From Vibrio chagasii (GTDB lineage: Bacteria; Pseudomonadota; Gammaproteobacteria; Enterobacterales; Vibrionaceae): a stretch of DNA of 64,000 bases. A program made the position numbers and the translations under genes. This document shows, in pieces, positions 45,127-54,866 of the stretch. The notes below the pieces were generated by a model, which saw only the letters and a list, made by a program, of their open reading frames with translations, searched no databases and had not been told where the DNA came from. The DNA lies in NCBI RefSeq assembly GCF_002954585.1, contig NZ_MSCI01000004.1:106339-170338 (forward strand). The letters run 5' to 3'. Every line of letters starts with the position of its first letter. The stretch's first letter is position 1.

Positions 45127-45232
45127 TTAGTGCTGCAAGGTTCCTTGCAGCACTTCTTTAGTTCCTATGCTTACGCTAGGAACTATTGCTATTTCTAGGG
45201 CAGGCAATTTTTATCCTAGGTATAGCAATAGT
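45127..45232 (+). other. Three-hairpin spacer between rpsG and fusA
   Basis: First hairpin at 45129-45153: agtgctgcaagg / ccttgcagcact, T-rich afterwards. Second at 45160-45184: agttccta / taggaact. Third: actattgctat (45182-45192) pairs exactly with atagcaatagt (45222-45232), with an inner ctagg / cctag. The second and third overlap by only a few bases and could be mutually exclusive. It may be an attenuator or an RNA-processing site. Confidence 0.7.
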
Positions 45233-45261
45233 CCCTAAGTCTCGAATAAGAGGATTCAACC

Positions 45262-47358
45262 GTGGCTCGTAAAACTCCTATTGAGCAGTACCGTAACATT
45301 GGTATCGTTGCTCACGTAGATGCAGGTAAAACAACCACAAGTGAACGTATTCTGTTCTATACCGGTCTTTCTCACAAAATCGGCGAAGTTCACGATGGTG
45401 CAGCAACCATGGACTGGATGGAGCAAGAGCAAGAGCGCGGTATTACGATCACTTCAGCAGCAACCACTACGTTCTGGCGTGGTATGGAAGCGCAATTCCC
45501 AGATCACCGTATCAACATCATCGACACTCCTGGACACGTTGACTTCACTATTGAAGTAGAACGTTCTCTACGTGTACTTGATGGTGCCGTTGTTGTGTTC
45601 TGTGGTTCATCTGGTGTTGAGCCTCAATCAGAGACAGTTTGGCGTCAAGCTGATAAGTACCAAGTTCCTCGTATGGTTTTCGTTAACAAAATGGACCGTA
45701 CTGGCGCAGACTTCTTGCGCGTTATCGAGCAGATCAAGGACCGCCTAGGCGCGACTCCTGTTCCGATTCAACTGAACATTGGCGCTGAAGAAAACTTCCA
45801 AGGTGTTGTCGATCTTATCAAGATGAAGGCAATCAACTGGAACGAAGCTGACCAGGGCATGACTTTTACGTACGAAGACATTCCAGCAGACATGCAAGAA
45901 ATGGCTGAAGAATATCGTACAGAACTTGTTGAAGCAGCGGCAGAAGCTTCTGAAGAGCTAATGGATAAGTACCTTGAAGAAGGTGAACTGACAGAAGCTG
46001 AAATCAAACAAGGTCTTCGTACTCGTACCCTTACCAATGAAATCGTACTAGCAACTTGTGGTAGTGCATTCAAAAACAAAGGTGTACAAGCTGTTCTAGA
46101 TGCAGTGGTTGATTTCCTTCCTTCTCCAGTTGATGTACCTGCAATTAAGGGCATCGATGAAGACGAGAATGAAGCAGAGCGTCACGCGGACGACAAAGAA
46201 CCGTTCTCAGCGCTAGCATTCAAGATCGCAACAGACCCATTCGTTGGTACTCTAACTTTCATCCGTGTTTACTCTGGTGTTGTTGAAAGCGGTAAAACAG
46301 CTTACAACTCTGTGAAGAAACAACGTGAACGTTTAGGTCGCATTGTACAAATGCACTCAAACAAGCGTGAAGAAGTAAAAGAAGTACGAGCAGGTGACAT
46401 TGCGGCTATTATCGGCCTAAAAGATGTGACCACTGGTGAAACTCTGTGTGACCAGAACCATAAGATTGTTCTAGAGCGCATGGAATTCCCAGACCCAGTT
46501 ATTCAGATCGTTGTAGAGCCAAGCTCACAAGCCGATCAAGATAAAATGACTATCGCGCTAAGTAAATTAGCGGCAGAAGACCCATCGTTCCGCGTCGATA
46601 TGGATGACGAAACCGGCCAGACACTGATTTCTGGTATGGGTGAACTACACTTAGATATCATCGTTGACCGTATGAAGCGCGAATTTAGCGTGAACTGCAA
46701 CGTTGGTAACCCGCAAGTGGCTTACCGTGAAACAATTCGTGGTACAGCGAAAGCGGAAGGTAAATTTATCCGTGAACACGGTGGTAAAGGTCAATACGGT
46801 CATGTTTGGCTGAAACTGGAACCATCAGAAGTTGGCGAAGGCTTTGTCTTCGTGGATGAAATTGCCGATGGTACAGTACCAAAAGAGTTTATCGCTTCAG
46901 TAGCTAAAGGCGTTGAAGAACAGATGAACAATGGTGTGCTTGCTGGCTATCCAGTTCTGGATATCAAAGCTACACTATATGATGGTTCTTACCATGAAAC
47001 AGATTCAAGTGAGATGGCGTTTACAATCGCTGCCTCTATGGCTTTCAGAGCAGGTGCACTTGAAGCGCAACCAGTTCTGCTTGAGCCTATGATGAAAGTT
47101 GAAGTAACTACTCCAGAAGACTGGATGGGTGACGTTGTTGGCGATATTAACCGTCGTCGCGGCATCATCGAAGGTATGGACGAGGGTACAGCTGGCCTGA
47201 AGATAATTCGTGCACAAGTTCCGTTGTCTGTCATGTTCGGTTACTCAACTGATTTACGTTCTGCGACACAAGGTCGTGCTTCTTACTCCATGGAGTTTAG
47301 TGAGTACGCTGAAGTGCCTAACAATGTTGCAAAAGCAATCATTGCAGAGCGTGGTTAA
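45262..47358 (+). CDS. fusA: Elongation factor G
   Basis: 698 residues from a GTG after AAGAGGA. G motifs: AHVDAGKTT (about 17-25), DTPGHVDF and NKMD, then domains II-V with RGTAKAEGKF and GEYAEVP-like ending. It drives translocation and, with RRF, ribosome recycling. It is the third str gene; tuf follows after 147 bases containing two short hairpins. Confidence 0.98.
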   Translation: MARKTPIEQYRNIGIVAHVDAGKTTTSERILFYTGLSHKIGEVHDGAATMDWMEQEQERGITITSAATTTFWRGMEAQFPDHRINIIDTPGHVDFTIEVERSLRVLDGAVVVFCGSSGVEPQSETVWRQADKYQVPRMVFVNKMDRTGADFLRVIEQIKDRLGATPVPIQLNIGAEENFQGVVDLIKMKAINWNEADQGMTFTYEDIPADMQEMAEEYRTELVEAAAEASEELMDKYLEEGELTEAEIKQGLRTRTLTNEIVLATCGSAFKNKGVQAVLDAVVDFLPSPVDVPAIKGIDEDENEAERHADDKEPFSALAFKIATDPFVGTLTFIRVYSGVVESGKTAYNSVKKQRERLGRIVQMHSNKREEVKEVRAGDIAAIIGLKDVTTGETLCDQNHKIVLERMEFPDPVIQIVVEPSSQADQDKMTIALSKLAAEDPSFRVDMDDETGQTLISGMGELHLDIIVDRMKREFSVNCNVGNPQVAYRETIRGTAKAEGKFIREHGGKGQYGHVWLKLEPSEVGEGFVFVDEIADGTVPKEFIASVAKGVEEQMNNGVLAGYPVLDIKATLYDGSYHETDSSEMAFTIAASMAFRAGALEAQPVLLEPMMKVEVTTPEDWMGDVVGDINRRRGIIEGMDEGTAGLKIIRAQVPLSVMFGYSTDLRSATQGRASYSMEFSEYAEVPNNVAKAIIAERG

Positions 47359-47411
47359 ACAATAGGGCTGCATTTTTTTCATTTTTTGAAAGATCTAATG
47401 CGTCCAAATAT

Positions 47412-47474
47412 TGCGCTAACGAGAGTTGGCGCATAAAATAGCAATTTCTGGCGCGTCTCGACCAATAATGGTCG
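47412..47474 (+). other. Two hairpins in the fusA-tuf spacer
   Basis: tgcgctaac / gttggcgca with a gaga loop (47412-47433) and cgacca / tggtcg with an ataa loop (47459-47474). No long T run follows, so they look more like stabilising or processing structures than terminators. Confidence 0.55.
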
Positions 47475-47505
47475 TGGCGAATCATAACTAGGAAGGAACA
47501 CGATC

Positions 47506-48690
47506 GTGTCTAAAGAAAAATTTGAACGTACGAAACCGCACGTAAACGTTGGTACTATCGGCCACGTTGACCACGGTAAAACAACTCTAACAGCTGCTAT
47601 CTGTACTACACTTTCTAAAGTGTACGGTGGTGAAGCGAAAGACTTCGCATCTATCGATAACGCTCCAGAAGAGCGTGAGCGCGGTATCACAATCGCAACT
47701 TCTCACGTTGAGTACGACACTCCAACTCGTCACTACGCACACGTAGACTGTCCAGGACACGCGGATTATGTTAAAAACATGATCACTGGTGCTGCACAAA
47801 TGGACGGTGGTATCCTAGTTGTTGCTGCGACTGACGGCCCAATGCCTCAAACTCGTGAGCACATCCTACTTGGTCGTCAAGTTGGTATCCCTTACATCAT
47901 CGTATTCATGAACAAATGTGACATGGTTGATGACGAAGAGCTACTAGAACTAGTAGAAATGGAAGTTCGTGAACTTCTTTCTGAGTACGAATTCCCAGGT
48001 GATGACCTACCAGTAATCCAAGGTTCTGCTCTTGGCGCACTAAACGGCGAGAAGCAATGGGAAGACAAGATCGTTGAGCTAGCTGAAGCTCTAGATACTT
48101 ACATCCCAGAGCCAGAGCGTGCAGTAGACCAACCGTTCCTACTACCAATCGAAGACGTATTCTCGATCCAAGGTCGTGGTACAGTTGTAACTGGTCGTAT
48201 CGAGCGTGGTATCCTACGTGTAGGTGACGAAGTAGAAATCGTTGGTATCAAAGAAACAACAGTAACTACTTGTACTGGTGTTGAAATGTTCCGTAAGCTT
48301 CTAGACGAAGGTCGTGCTGGTGAGAACGTTGGTGCACTTCTACGTGGTACTAAGCGTGACGAAGTTGAACGTGGCCAAGTACTATCTGCTAAAGGTTCTA
48401 TCAACCCACACACTAAGTTTGAGTCTGAAGTATACGTACTTTCTAAAGACGAAGGCGGCCGTCACACTCCTTTCTTCAAAGGTTACCGTCCACAGTTCTA
48501 CTTCCGTACAACTGACGTAACAGGCGACATCACTCTACCAGAAGGCGTAGAAATGGTAATGCCAGGTGACAACGTTCAAATGACTGTTGAGCTAATCGCT
48601 CCAATCGCAATGGACGAAGGTCTACGTTTCGCTATCCGTGAAGGTGGCCGTACTGTAGGTGCTGGTGTTGTAGCTAAAATCTTCGCTTAA
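47506..48690 (+). CDS. tuf: Elongation factor Tu
   Basis: 394 residues from a GTG after AGGAAGG. G motifs: GHVDHGKTTL (about 19-28), DCPGHADY and NKCDM, then domains II and III. It delivers aminoacyl-tRNA to the ribosome. Codon use is strongly biased, with CTA for leucine in most places. It is the last str gene and ends at a strong terminator. A second tuf copy is likely elsewhere. Confidence 0.98.
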   Translation: MSKEKFERTKPHVNVGTIGHVDHGKTTLTAAICTTLSKVYGGEAKDFASIDNAPEERERGITIATSHVEYDTPTRHYAHVDCPGHADYVKNMITGAAQMDGGILVVAATDGPMPQTREHILLGRQVGIPYIIVFMNKCDMVDDEELLELVEMEVRELLSEYEFPGDDLPVIQGSALGALNGEKQWEDKIVELAEALDTYIPEPERAVDQPFLLPIEDVFSIQGRGTVVTGRIERGILRVGDEVEIVGIKETTVTTCTGVEMFRKLLDEGRAGENVGALLRGTKRDEVERGQVLSAKGSINPHTKFESEVYVLSKDEGGRHTPFFKGYRPQFYFRTTDVTGDITLPEGVEMVMPGDNVQMTVELIAPIAMDEGLRFAIREGGRTVGAGVVAKIFA

Positions 48691-48735
48691 TAGCATTTAG
48701 ATTTTTGCACTCTCTTCATCAGAAGAGCACGCATC

Positions 48736-48769
48736 AAAAAAGGGAAGCTTCGGCTTCCCTTTTTATTTT
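48736..48769 (+). terminator. Terminator after tuf
   Basis: aaaaaagggaagc / gcttcccttttt with a ttcg tetraloop and a long T-rich tail. Confidence 0.92.
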
Positions 48770-49004
48770 GGTTATAAGGCAAATTCCCAACACGTAATAT
48801 CCGAAATCTGTATTCCGATTTAAATACAGTTATTTACTTAGCAGCTTAAGTCGCTCACCTAAACTATCTCCTCTTCAAAGCCCATTAATCTTTCTTTTCG
48901 ACGAAATACTATAACCAATCGATATAAACATACGCTAATTTTGACTGGTAATAAGAATGATTCCTTTTTATATTTAACCTCAAATTAAAGGGTTAGGTTT
49001 TACT
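48770..49004 (+). promoter_or_regulatory. bfd upstream region with possible Fur site
   Basis: Most of the 314-base tuf-bfd gap. TTGACT at 48941-48946 could be a -35 element, with an AT-rich -10 near 48965-48972. The overlapping stretch GTAATAAGAATGATTCCTT (48948-48966) is a partial Fur-box match. Iron repression of bfd is known in other bacteria. The site is a guess from the pattern. Confidence 0.35.
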
Positions 49005-49193
49005 ATGTACGTTTGTTTATGCCATGGGGTCTCGGACAAGAAAATCCGCAAGTTGGTATTAGAAGAGGGCATTACTGACATAAAAGGAATTAAAAAGTGT
49101 ACAGCACTTGGCAGTCAATGCGGAAAGTGTGTACGTTCAGCAAAAGAAGTCATTGACGACACCGCGAAAGACCTGTTCAAACAGGCAAGCTAA
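49005..49193 (+). CDS. bfd: Bacterioferritin-associated ferredoxin
   Basis: 62 residues. Four cysteines bind a 2Fe-2S cluster: CLC near positions 4-6 and CGKC near 39-42. Bfd donates electrons to bacterioferritin to release stored iron. It is 81 bases upstream of bfr in the usual pair. Confidence 0.94.
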   Translation: MYVCLCHGVSDKKIRKLVLEEGITDIKGIKKCTALGSQCGKCVRSAKEVIDDTAKDLFKQAS

Positions 49194-49274
49194 TTCTGCT
49201 CAAAGCGCAGTAGCTTTTTTGACACTTCTCGATTCGGTTCTACAGTTAGAAGAGCCAAAGAGGAGGGCTATGTC

Positions 49275-49757
49275 ATGAAAGGCGATCCAATCATCATTCA
49301 ACATCTTAATAAAATTCTTGGTAACGAACTTGTCGCAATAAATCAGTACTTCTTGCATGCGCGCATGTACAAAGACTGGGGTTTAAAGCATTTAGCCGAC
49401 AAGGAGTATCATGAATCCATCGACGAAATGAAACATGCCGACCATCTGATTGAACGAATCTTGTTTCTCGAAGGGCTACCCAATCTGCAAGATCTAGGCA
49501 AACTTAAAATCGGCGAAGATACTCAGGAAATGCTAGAGTGTGACTTATCGTTAGAGATGGAAGCCATTCCTGATCTGAAAAACGCTATCGCTTATGCAGA
49601 AGATATTCATGATTATGTATCACGCGATCTGTTTCTTGAGATTTTGGAAGATGAAGAAGAACATGTCGATTGGTTAGAAACTCAACTCGGCCTCATCAAA
49701 ATGACAGGTATTCAAAATTACCTACAAGCTCAATATGTCGATGAAGACGAAGGCTAA
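49275..49757 (+). CDS. bfr: Bacterioferritin
   Basis: 160 residues. The haem-ligand Met is M52 in DEMKHAD; ferroxidase ligands include E18 (NELVAINQYF), the E and H of the YHESIDEMKHADH segment, and the DEEEHVDWLE segment. It stores iron as mineral in a 24-mer shell. It is paired with bfd between the str and S10 operons. Confidence 0.96.
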   Translation: MKGDPIIIQHLNKILGNELVAINQYFLHARMYKDWGLKHLADKEYHESIDEMKHADHLIERILFLEGLPNLQDLGKLKIGEDTQEMLECDLSLEMEAIPDLKNAIAYAEDIHDYVSRDLFLEILEDEEEHVDWLETQLGLIKMTGIQNYLQAQYVDEDEG

Positions 49758-49902
49758 AAAATATCGATAACAAGGGTAGCTGCTCAGGCGCATCCTAGTG
49801 GCTACCTAGCATTTCTTTTCCCGGCGGTAGGGCACTACCAAGAGCTAAAAAAGCGCCAATTACTCCTCTCAATAGATTCTTCGATTATTTTTCAAACACA
49901 GC

Positions 49903-49930
49903 TTGCAAGTTAAAGTGTGATCTGTATAAT
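49903..49930 (+). promoter_or_regulatory. S10 operon promoter
   Basis: TTGCAA at 49903-49908, 16-base spacer, TATAAT at 49925-49930, the last with a perfect -10. About 250 bases upstream of rpsJ, leaving a long leader. Confidence 0.85.
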
Positions 49931-49939
49931 GCACCGCAC

Positions 49940-50181
49940 TGGCTTAAGCTGGTTGTGAACCAATGAGCACTGAGGAGTAGGTTTTACCTAGTAATGTATA
50001 CTCAGCTTATGTTCGCGGTTAATAAAAATAGTAAGGCTTGTCTTTACTTCAAAAGTTAACTGACAATGCGTCCTAATTTTGGATGCTACGGTTTCACATA
50101 AATCAATCGGCATTCTCTCGTTTTATCGAGTTTGAGTGGCGATATTGTTTGTGTAATTTTTAATAATTGGAGCTCTGTCTC
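49940..50181 (+). promoter_or_regulatory. S10 operon leader with L4-type attenuator hairpins
   Basis: A hairpin ctgag...ctcag (49970-50005) with an inner taggt / accta stem is followed by a second, caatcg...cgatattg (50104-50147), with inner ctcg / cgag. A T-rich stretch follows. This resembles the leader in which ribosomal protein L4 represses transcription and translation in other gammaproteobacteria. Homology is inferred from structure, not proven. Confidence 0.65.
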
Positions 50182-50493
50182 ATGCAGAACCAACGTATTC
50201 GTATCCGCCTTAAAGCGTTTGATTACAAGCTAATCGATGCTTCAACTGCGGAAATCGTTGAAACAGCAAAACGTACTGGCGCACAGGTTCGTGGTCCTAT
50301 CCCACTACCTACTCGTAAAGAGCGTTTCACTGTTCTTACCTCTCCACACGTCAACAAAGATGCACGTGACCAGTACGAAATCCGTACTCACAAGCGTTTG
50401 ATCGACATCGTTGAGCCAACAGACAAAACTGTTGATGCTCTAATGCGTCTTGATCTTGCAGCTGGCGTTGATGTTCAAATCAGCCTAGGTTAA
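50182..50493 (+). CDS. rpsJ: 30S ribosomal protein S10
   Basis: 103 residues, full length, starting MQNQRIRIRLKAFDYK; the in-frame start at 50167 is rejected because ATTGGAGCT precedes this ATG. S10 is in the 30S head and also acts in transcription antitermination as NusE. First gene of the S10 operon. Confidence 0.98.
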   Translation: MQNQRIRIRLKAFDYKLIDASTAEIVETAKRTGAQVRGPIPLPTRKERFTVLTSPHVNKDARDQYEIRTHKRLIDIVEPTDKTVDALMRLDLAAGVDVQISLG

Positions 50494-50507
50494 GGGAGAT
50501 AAGAATA

Positions 50508-51137
50508 ATGATTGGTCTAGTCGGACGTAAAGTGGGTATGACCCGCGTATTTACTGAAGAAGGCGTTTCTATCCCAGTAACTGTTGTTGAGGTTGAAGCG
50601 AACCGTATTTCTCAAGTTAAAACTCTAGAGAACGACGGCTACGCAGCAATCCAAGTAACTACTGGTGCTAAGAAAGCTAACCGTGTAACTAAACCTGAAG
50701 CTGGTCACTTCGCGAAAGCGGGTGTAGAAGCAGGTCGCGGTCTTTGGGAATTCCGTTTAGAAAACGGCGAAGAGTTTGAAGTTGGCGCTGAGCTAAACGT
50801 AGAACTTTTCAACGAAATTAAAAAAGTAGACGTTACTGGTACATCTAAAGGTAAAGGCTTCCAAGGCGCTGTTAAGCGTTGGAACTTCTCTACTCAAGAT
50901 ATGACTCACGGTAACTCTTTGTCTCACCGTGCACCGGGTTCAATTGGCCAATGTCAAACTCCAGGTCGCGTGTTTAAAGGCAAGAAAATGGCAGGTCACA
51001 TGGGTGCTGAGCGTGTAACGACTCAAAACCTAGAGATCGTACGTGTTGACGCTGAGCGCAATCTGCTTCTTATTAAAGGTGCAGTACCAGGCTCAACAGG
51101 CGGCAACGTGATCGTAAAACCTGCTGTTAAAGCATAA
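50508..51137 (+). CDS. rplC: 50S ribosomal protein L3
   Basis: 209 residues, full length. MIGLVGRKVGMTRVF opening; THGNSLSHRAPGSIGQ is the loop reaching the peptidyl-transferase centre, containing the Gln methylated by PrmB in E. coli. AAGGGAG precedes it. It assembles early in the 50S subunit. Confidence 0.98.
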   Translation: MIGLVGRKVGMTRVFTEEGVSIPVTVVEVEANRISQVKTLENDGYAAIQVTTGAKKANRVTKPEAGHFAKAGVEAGRGLWEFRLENGEEFEVGAELNVELFNEIKKVDVTGTSKGKGFQGAVKRWNFSTQDMTHGNSLSHRAPGSIGQCQTPGRVFKGKKMAGHMGAERVTTQNLEIVRVDAERNLLLIKGAVPGSTGGNVIVKPAVKA

Positions 51138-51153
51138 CGTCTAGGAGTAAGTA

Positions 51154-51756
51154 ATGGAATTGATGGTTAAAGGTGCTGATGCACTAACTGTTTCCGAGAC
51201 TACTTTCGGACGTGACTTCAACGAAGCTCTTGTACACCAAGTAGTTGTTGCATATGCAGCAGGTGCTCGTCAAGGTACTCGTGCTCAAAAGACTCGTTCT
51301 GAAGTATCTGGCGGTGGCGCTAAGCCATGGCGTCAAAAAGGTACTGGCCGCGCACGTGCTGGTACAATTCGTAGCCCAATCTGGCGTACAGGTGGTGTTA
51401 CTTTTGCTGCGAAACCACAAGATCACAGCCAAAAAGTAAACAAGAAAATGTACCGCGGTGCTATGAAGAGCATTCTTTCTGAGCTTGTTCGTCAAGAGCG
51501 TCTAATCGTTGTTGATAACTTCTCAGTAGAAGCACCAAAAACAAAAGAACTTGTAGCTAAGCTTAAAGAGCTTGAGCTAAGCGACGTTCTGATTGTTACT
51601 GGCGAAGTAGATGAAAATCTATTCTTAGCTGCTCGTAACCTATACAAAGTTGATGCACGTGACGTTGCTGGTGTTGATCCAGTATCTCTAATTGCATTCG
51701 ACAAGGTTCTAATGACTGCTGACGCAGTTAAGCAAGTTGAGGAGATGCTAGCATGA
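51154..51756 (+). CDS. rplD: 50S ribosomal protein L4
   Basis: 200 residues. GGGAKPWRQKGTGRAR is the loop near the exit tunnel. In E. coli L4 is also the repressor of this operon. AGGAGTAAGTA precedes the ATG. It overlaps rplW by 4 bases. Confidence 0.98.
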   Translation: MELMVKGADALTVSETTFGRDFNEALVHQVVVAYAAGARQGTRAQKTRSEVSGGGAKPWRQKGTGRARAGTIRSPIWRTGGVTFAAKPQDHSQKVNKKMYRGAMKSILSELVRQERLIVVDNFSVEAPKTKELVAKLKELELSDVLIVTGEVDENLFLAARNLYKVDARDVAGVDPVSLIAFDKVLMTADAVKQVEEMLA

Positions 51757-52055
51757 TCACTGAAGAGCGTATCTTAAAAGTTCTACGTGCTCCGCACATC
51801 TCTGAAAAAGCAACTATGGCAGCTGAGAAAGCGAACACTATCGTTTTCAAAGTAGCTAAAGATGCAACTAAGAAAGAGATCAAAGCAGCTGTAGAAAAGC
51901 TATTTGAAGTTGAAGTTAAGTCTGTAAATACTCTTGTTCAAAAGGGTAAGACCAAACGTCAAGGTATGCGTGAAGGCCGTCGTTCAGACGTTAAGAAAGC
52001 CTACGTTACTTTGAAAGAAGGTCAAGATCTTGACTTCGTTGGCGGCGCGGAATAA
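51753..52055 (+). CDS. rplW: 50S ribosomal protein L23
   Basis: 100 residues. RAPHISEKATMAAEK is the family signature. L23 is at the tunnel exit and docks trigger factor and SRP. ATGA overlap with rplD. Confidence 0.98.
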   Translation: MITEERILKVLRAPHISEKATMAAEKANTIVFKVAKDATKKEIKAAVEKLFEVEVKSVNTLVQKGKTKRQGMREGRRSDVKKAYVTLKEGQDLDFVGGAE

Positions 52056-52070
52056 CAGGAGTAGTTAAAA

Positions 52071-52895
<825 letters not shown>

Positions 52896-52914
52896 TTTAT
52901 AAAGAGGAATCGCC

Positions 52915-53193
52915 ATGCCACGTTCTCTCAAGAAAGGTCCTTTTATTGACCTACACTTGCTGAAGAAGGTAGAGAAAGCGGTGGAAAGCGGAGACAAAAA
53001 GCCTATTAAGACTTGGTCCCGTCGCTCAATGATCATCCCAACAATGATTGGTTTGACCATCGCTGTCCATAATGGTCGTCAGCACGTTCCAGTTTTCGTT
53101 ACCGAAGAAATGATCGGTCACAAACTGGGCGAATTTGCACCAACTCGTACTTATCGCGGTCATGCTGCAGATAAGAAAGCTAAGAAGAAGTAA
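52915..53193 (+). CDS. rpsS: 30S ribosomal protein S19
   Basis: 92 residues, full length, MPRSLKKGPFIDLHLL to a basic end. S19 lies in the 30S head with S13 and contacts tRNA and the 50S subunit. AAGAGGAAT precedes it. Confidence 0.98.
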   Translation: MPRSLKKGPFIDLHLLKKVEKAVESGDKKPIKTWSRRSMIIPTMIGLTIAVHNGRQHVPVFVTEEMIGHKLGEFAPTRTYRGHAADKKAKKK

Positions 53194-53203
53194 GGAGTAG
53201 ATG

Positions 53204-53536
53204 ATGGAAGCTTTAGCTAAACATAACTTTGCTCGTATTTCTCCACAGAAAGCTCGCTTAGTTGCAGACCAAATTCGCGGTAAGTCGGTAGACCAAGCTC
53301 TAGAAATTCTAACTTTCAGCAACAAAAAAGCTGCTGTTCTAGTTAAGAAAGTTCTAGAGTCAGCTATCGCTAACGCGGAACATAACGAAGGTGCAGATAT
53401 CGACGATCTAAATGTCGCTAAAATCTTCGTAGATGAGGGCCCTATCATGAAGCGTATTATGCCTCGTGCTAAAGGTCGTGCGGATCGTATCTTGAAGCGT
53501 TCAAGCCACATCACTATTGTTGTAGCAGATCGCTAA
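53204..53536 (+). CDS. rplV: 50S ribosomal protein L22
   Basis: 110 residues from the ATG at 53204, six bases after AGGAG; the ATG at 53201 is too close and is not the usual start. MEALAKHNFARISPQKARLV opening and the long tunnel-lining hairpin RIMPRAKGRADRI near the end, the region where erythromycin-resistance changes are known. Confidence 0.97.
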   Translation: MEALAKHNFARISPQKARLVADQIRGKSVDQALEILTFSNKKAAVLVKKVLESAIANAEHNEGADIDDLNVAKIFVDEGPIMKRIMPRAKGRADRILKRSSHITIVVADR

Positions 53537-53554
53537 AGACTAGGAGAGTAAGCA

Positions 53555-54253
53555 ATGGGTCAGAAAGTACATCCTAATGGTATTCGTCTTGGCATCGTTA
53601 AGCCTTGGAATGCTACATGGTTTGCTAATACCAAAGATTTCGCTGACAACCTAGACGGCGACTTCAAGGTACGTCAGTTCCTTACAAAGGAACTACAAAA
53701 AGCATCACTATCTCGTATCGTTATCGAGCGTCCAGCTAAGAGCATCCGTGTGACTATTCACACAGCTCGTCCTGGCGTTGTTATCGGTAAGAAAGGTGAA
53801 GACGTAGAGAAGCTACGCGCAGCTGTAGCTAAAATCGCAGGTGTACCAGCGCAAATCAATATCGCTGAAGTACGTAAGCCTGAGTTAGATGGTCAGCTTG
53901 TAGCTGATAGCATCGCGTCTCAACTAGAGCGTCGTGTTATGTTCCGTCGTGCTATGAAGCGCGCAGTACAAAACGCTATGCGTCTAGGCGCTAAAGGTAT
54001 CAAAGTGGAAGTAAGTGGTCGTCTAGGCGGCGCTGAAATCGCACGTTCTGAGTGGTACCGTGAAGGCCGTGTGCCTCTACACACTCTACGTGCAGACATT
54101 GATTACGCAACTTCTTCGGCTCACACTCAATACGGTGTGATCGGCATTAAAGTTTGGATCTTCAAAGGTGAGATTCTAGGCGGTATGCCAGCTGCTAACG
54201 CAGTAGAGCCTAAAGGCGACAAGCCTAAGAAGCAGCGTAAAGGCCGTAAGTAA
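53555..54253 (+). CDS. rpsC: 30S ribosomal protein S3
   Basis: 232 residues. MGQKVHPNGIRLGIVKPW opening and the KH motif VVIGKKGEDVEKL. It is at the mRNA entry channel and helps unwinding. Lysine-rich tail. GAGAGTAAGCA precedes it. Confidence 0.98.
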   Translation: MGQKVHPNGIRLGIVKPWNATWFANTKDFADNLDGDFKVRQFLTKELQKASLSRIVIERPAKSIRVTIHTARPGVVIGKKGEDVEKLRAAVAKIAGVPAQINIAEVRKPELDGQLVADSIASQLERRVMFRRAMKRAVQNAMRLGAKGIKVEVSGRLGGAEIARSEWYREGRVPLHTLRADIDYATSSAHTQYGVIGIKVWIFKGEILGGMPAANAVEPKGDKPKKQRKGRK

Positions 54254-54264
54254 GGAGTCGAACG

Positions 54265-54675
54265 ATGCTACAACCAAAACGTACTAAGTTCCGCAAGGTT
54301 ATGACTGGTCGTAACCGTGGTCTAGCTAAAGGTACTGAAGTAAGCTTCGGCGAATTCGGTCTTAAAGCTGTTGGCCGTGGTCGTCTGACTGCACGTCAAA
54401 TCGAAGCGGCACGTCGTGCTATGACACGTCACATTAAGCGTCAAGGTCAAATCTGGATTCGTGTATTCCCAGACAAACCGATTACTGAAAAGCCTCTTGA
54501 AGTTCGTCAAGGTAAAGGTAAAGGTTCAGTAGCGTACTGGGTTGCTCAAATCCAACCTGGCAAAGTTATGTACGAAATGAATGGCGTACCTGAAGAGTTG
54601 GCACGTGAAGCGTTCCGCCTAGCGGCACGTAAACTGCCTGTTAAAACTACTTTTGTAACTAAGCAGGTGATGTGA
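54265..54675 (+). CDS. rplP: 50S ribosomal protein L16
   Basis: 136 residues. MLQPKRTKFRKVMTGRNRG opening and the arginine site RQGKGKG near 80 that is hydroxylated in E. coli. It lies at the A-site and elbow of tRNA. Its TGA overlaps the ATG of rpmC (TGATG/ATGA type). Confidence 0.98.
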   Translation: MLQPKRTKFRKVMTGRNRGLAKGTEVSFGEFGLKAVGRGRLTARQIEAARRAMTRHIKRQGQIWIRVFPDKPITEKPLEVRQGKGKGSVAYWVAQIQPGKVMYEMNGVPEELAREAFRLAARKLPVKTTFVTKQVM

Positions 54676-54866
54676 TGAAAGCACAAGATCTACGCGAAAA
54701 GAACGTTGAAGAGCTTAACGCTGAGCTATTGAATTTGCTACGTGAACAGTTCAACTTGCGCATGCAAGCTGCAACTGGTCAGCTTCAGCAAACTCATACT
54801 CTAAAAGCTGTACGCCGTGATATCGCACGTGTGAAAACTGTTTTGACTGAAAAGGCAGGCGCATAA
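54675..54866 (+). CDS. rpmC: 50S ribosomal protein L29
   Basis: 63 residues from the ATG at 54675, overlapping the rplP stop by one base; a GTG at 54672 is in frame but not the family start. MKAQDLREKNVEELN and the two-helix hairpin are typical. Near the exit tunnel next to L23. Its TAA overlaps the ATG of rpsQ. Confidence 0.97.
   Translation: MKAQDLREKNVEELNAELLNLLREQFNLRMQAATGQLQQTHTLKAVRRDIARVKTVLTEKAGA

Noticed and set aside
49774..49806. A hairpin after bfr (ggtagc / gctacc) as a terminator
   Set aside because: The loop is long and only a broken T stretch follows; support is too weak.
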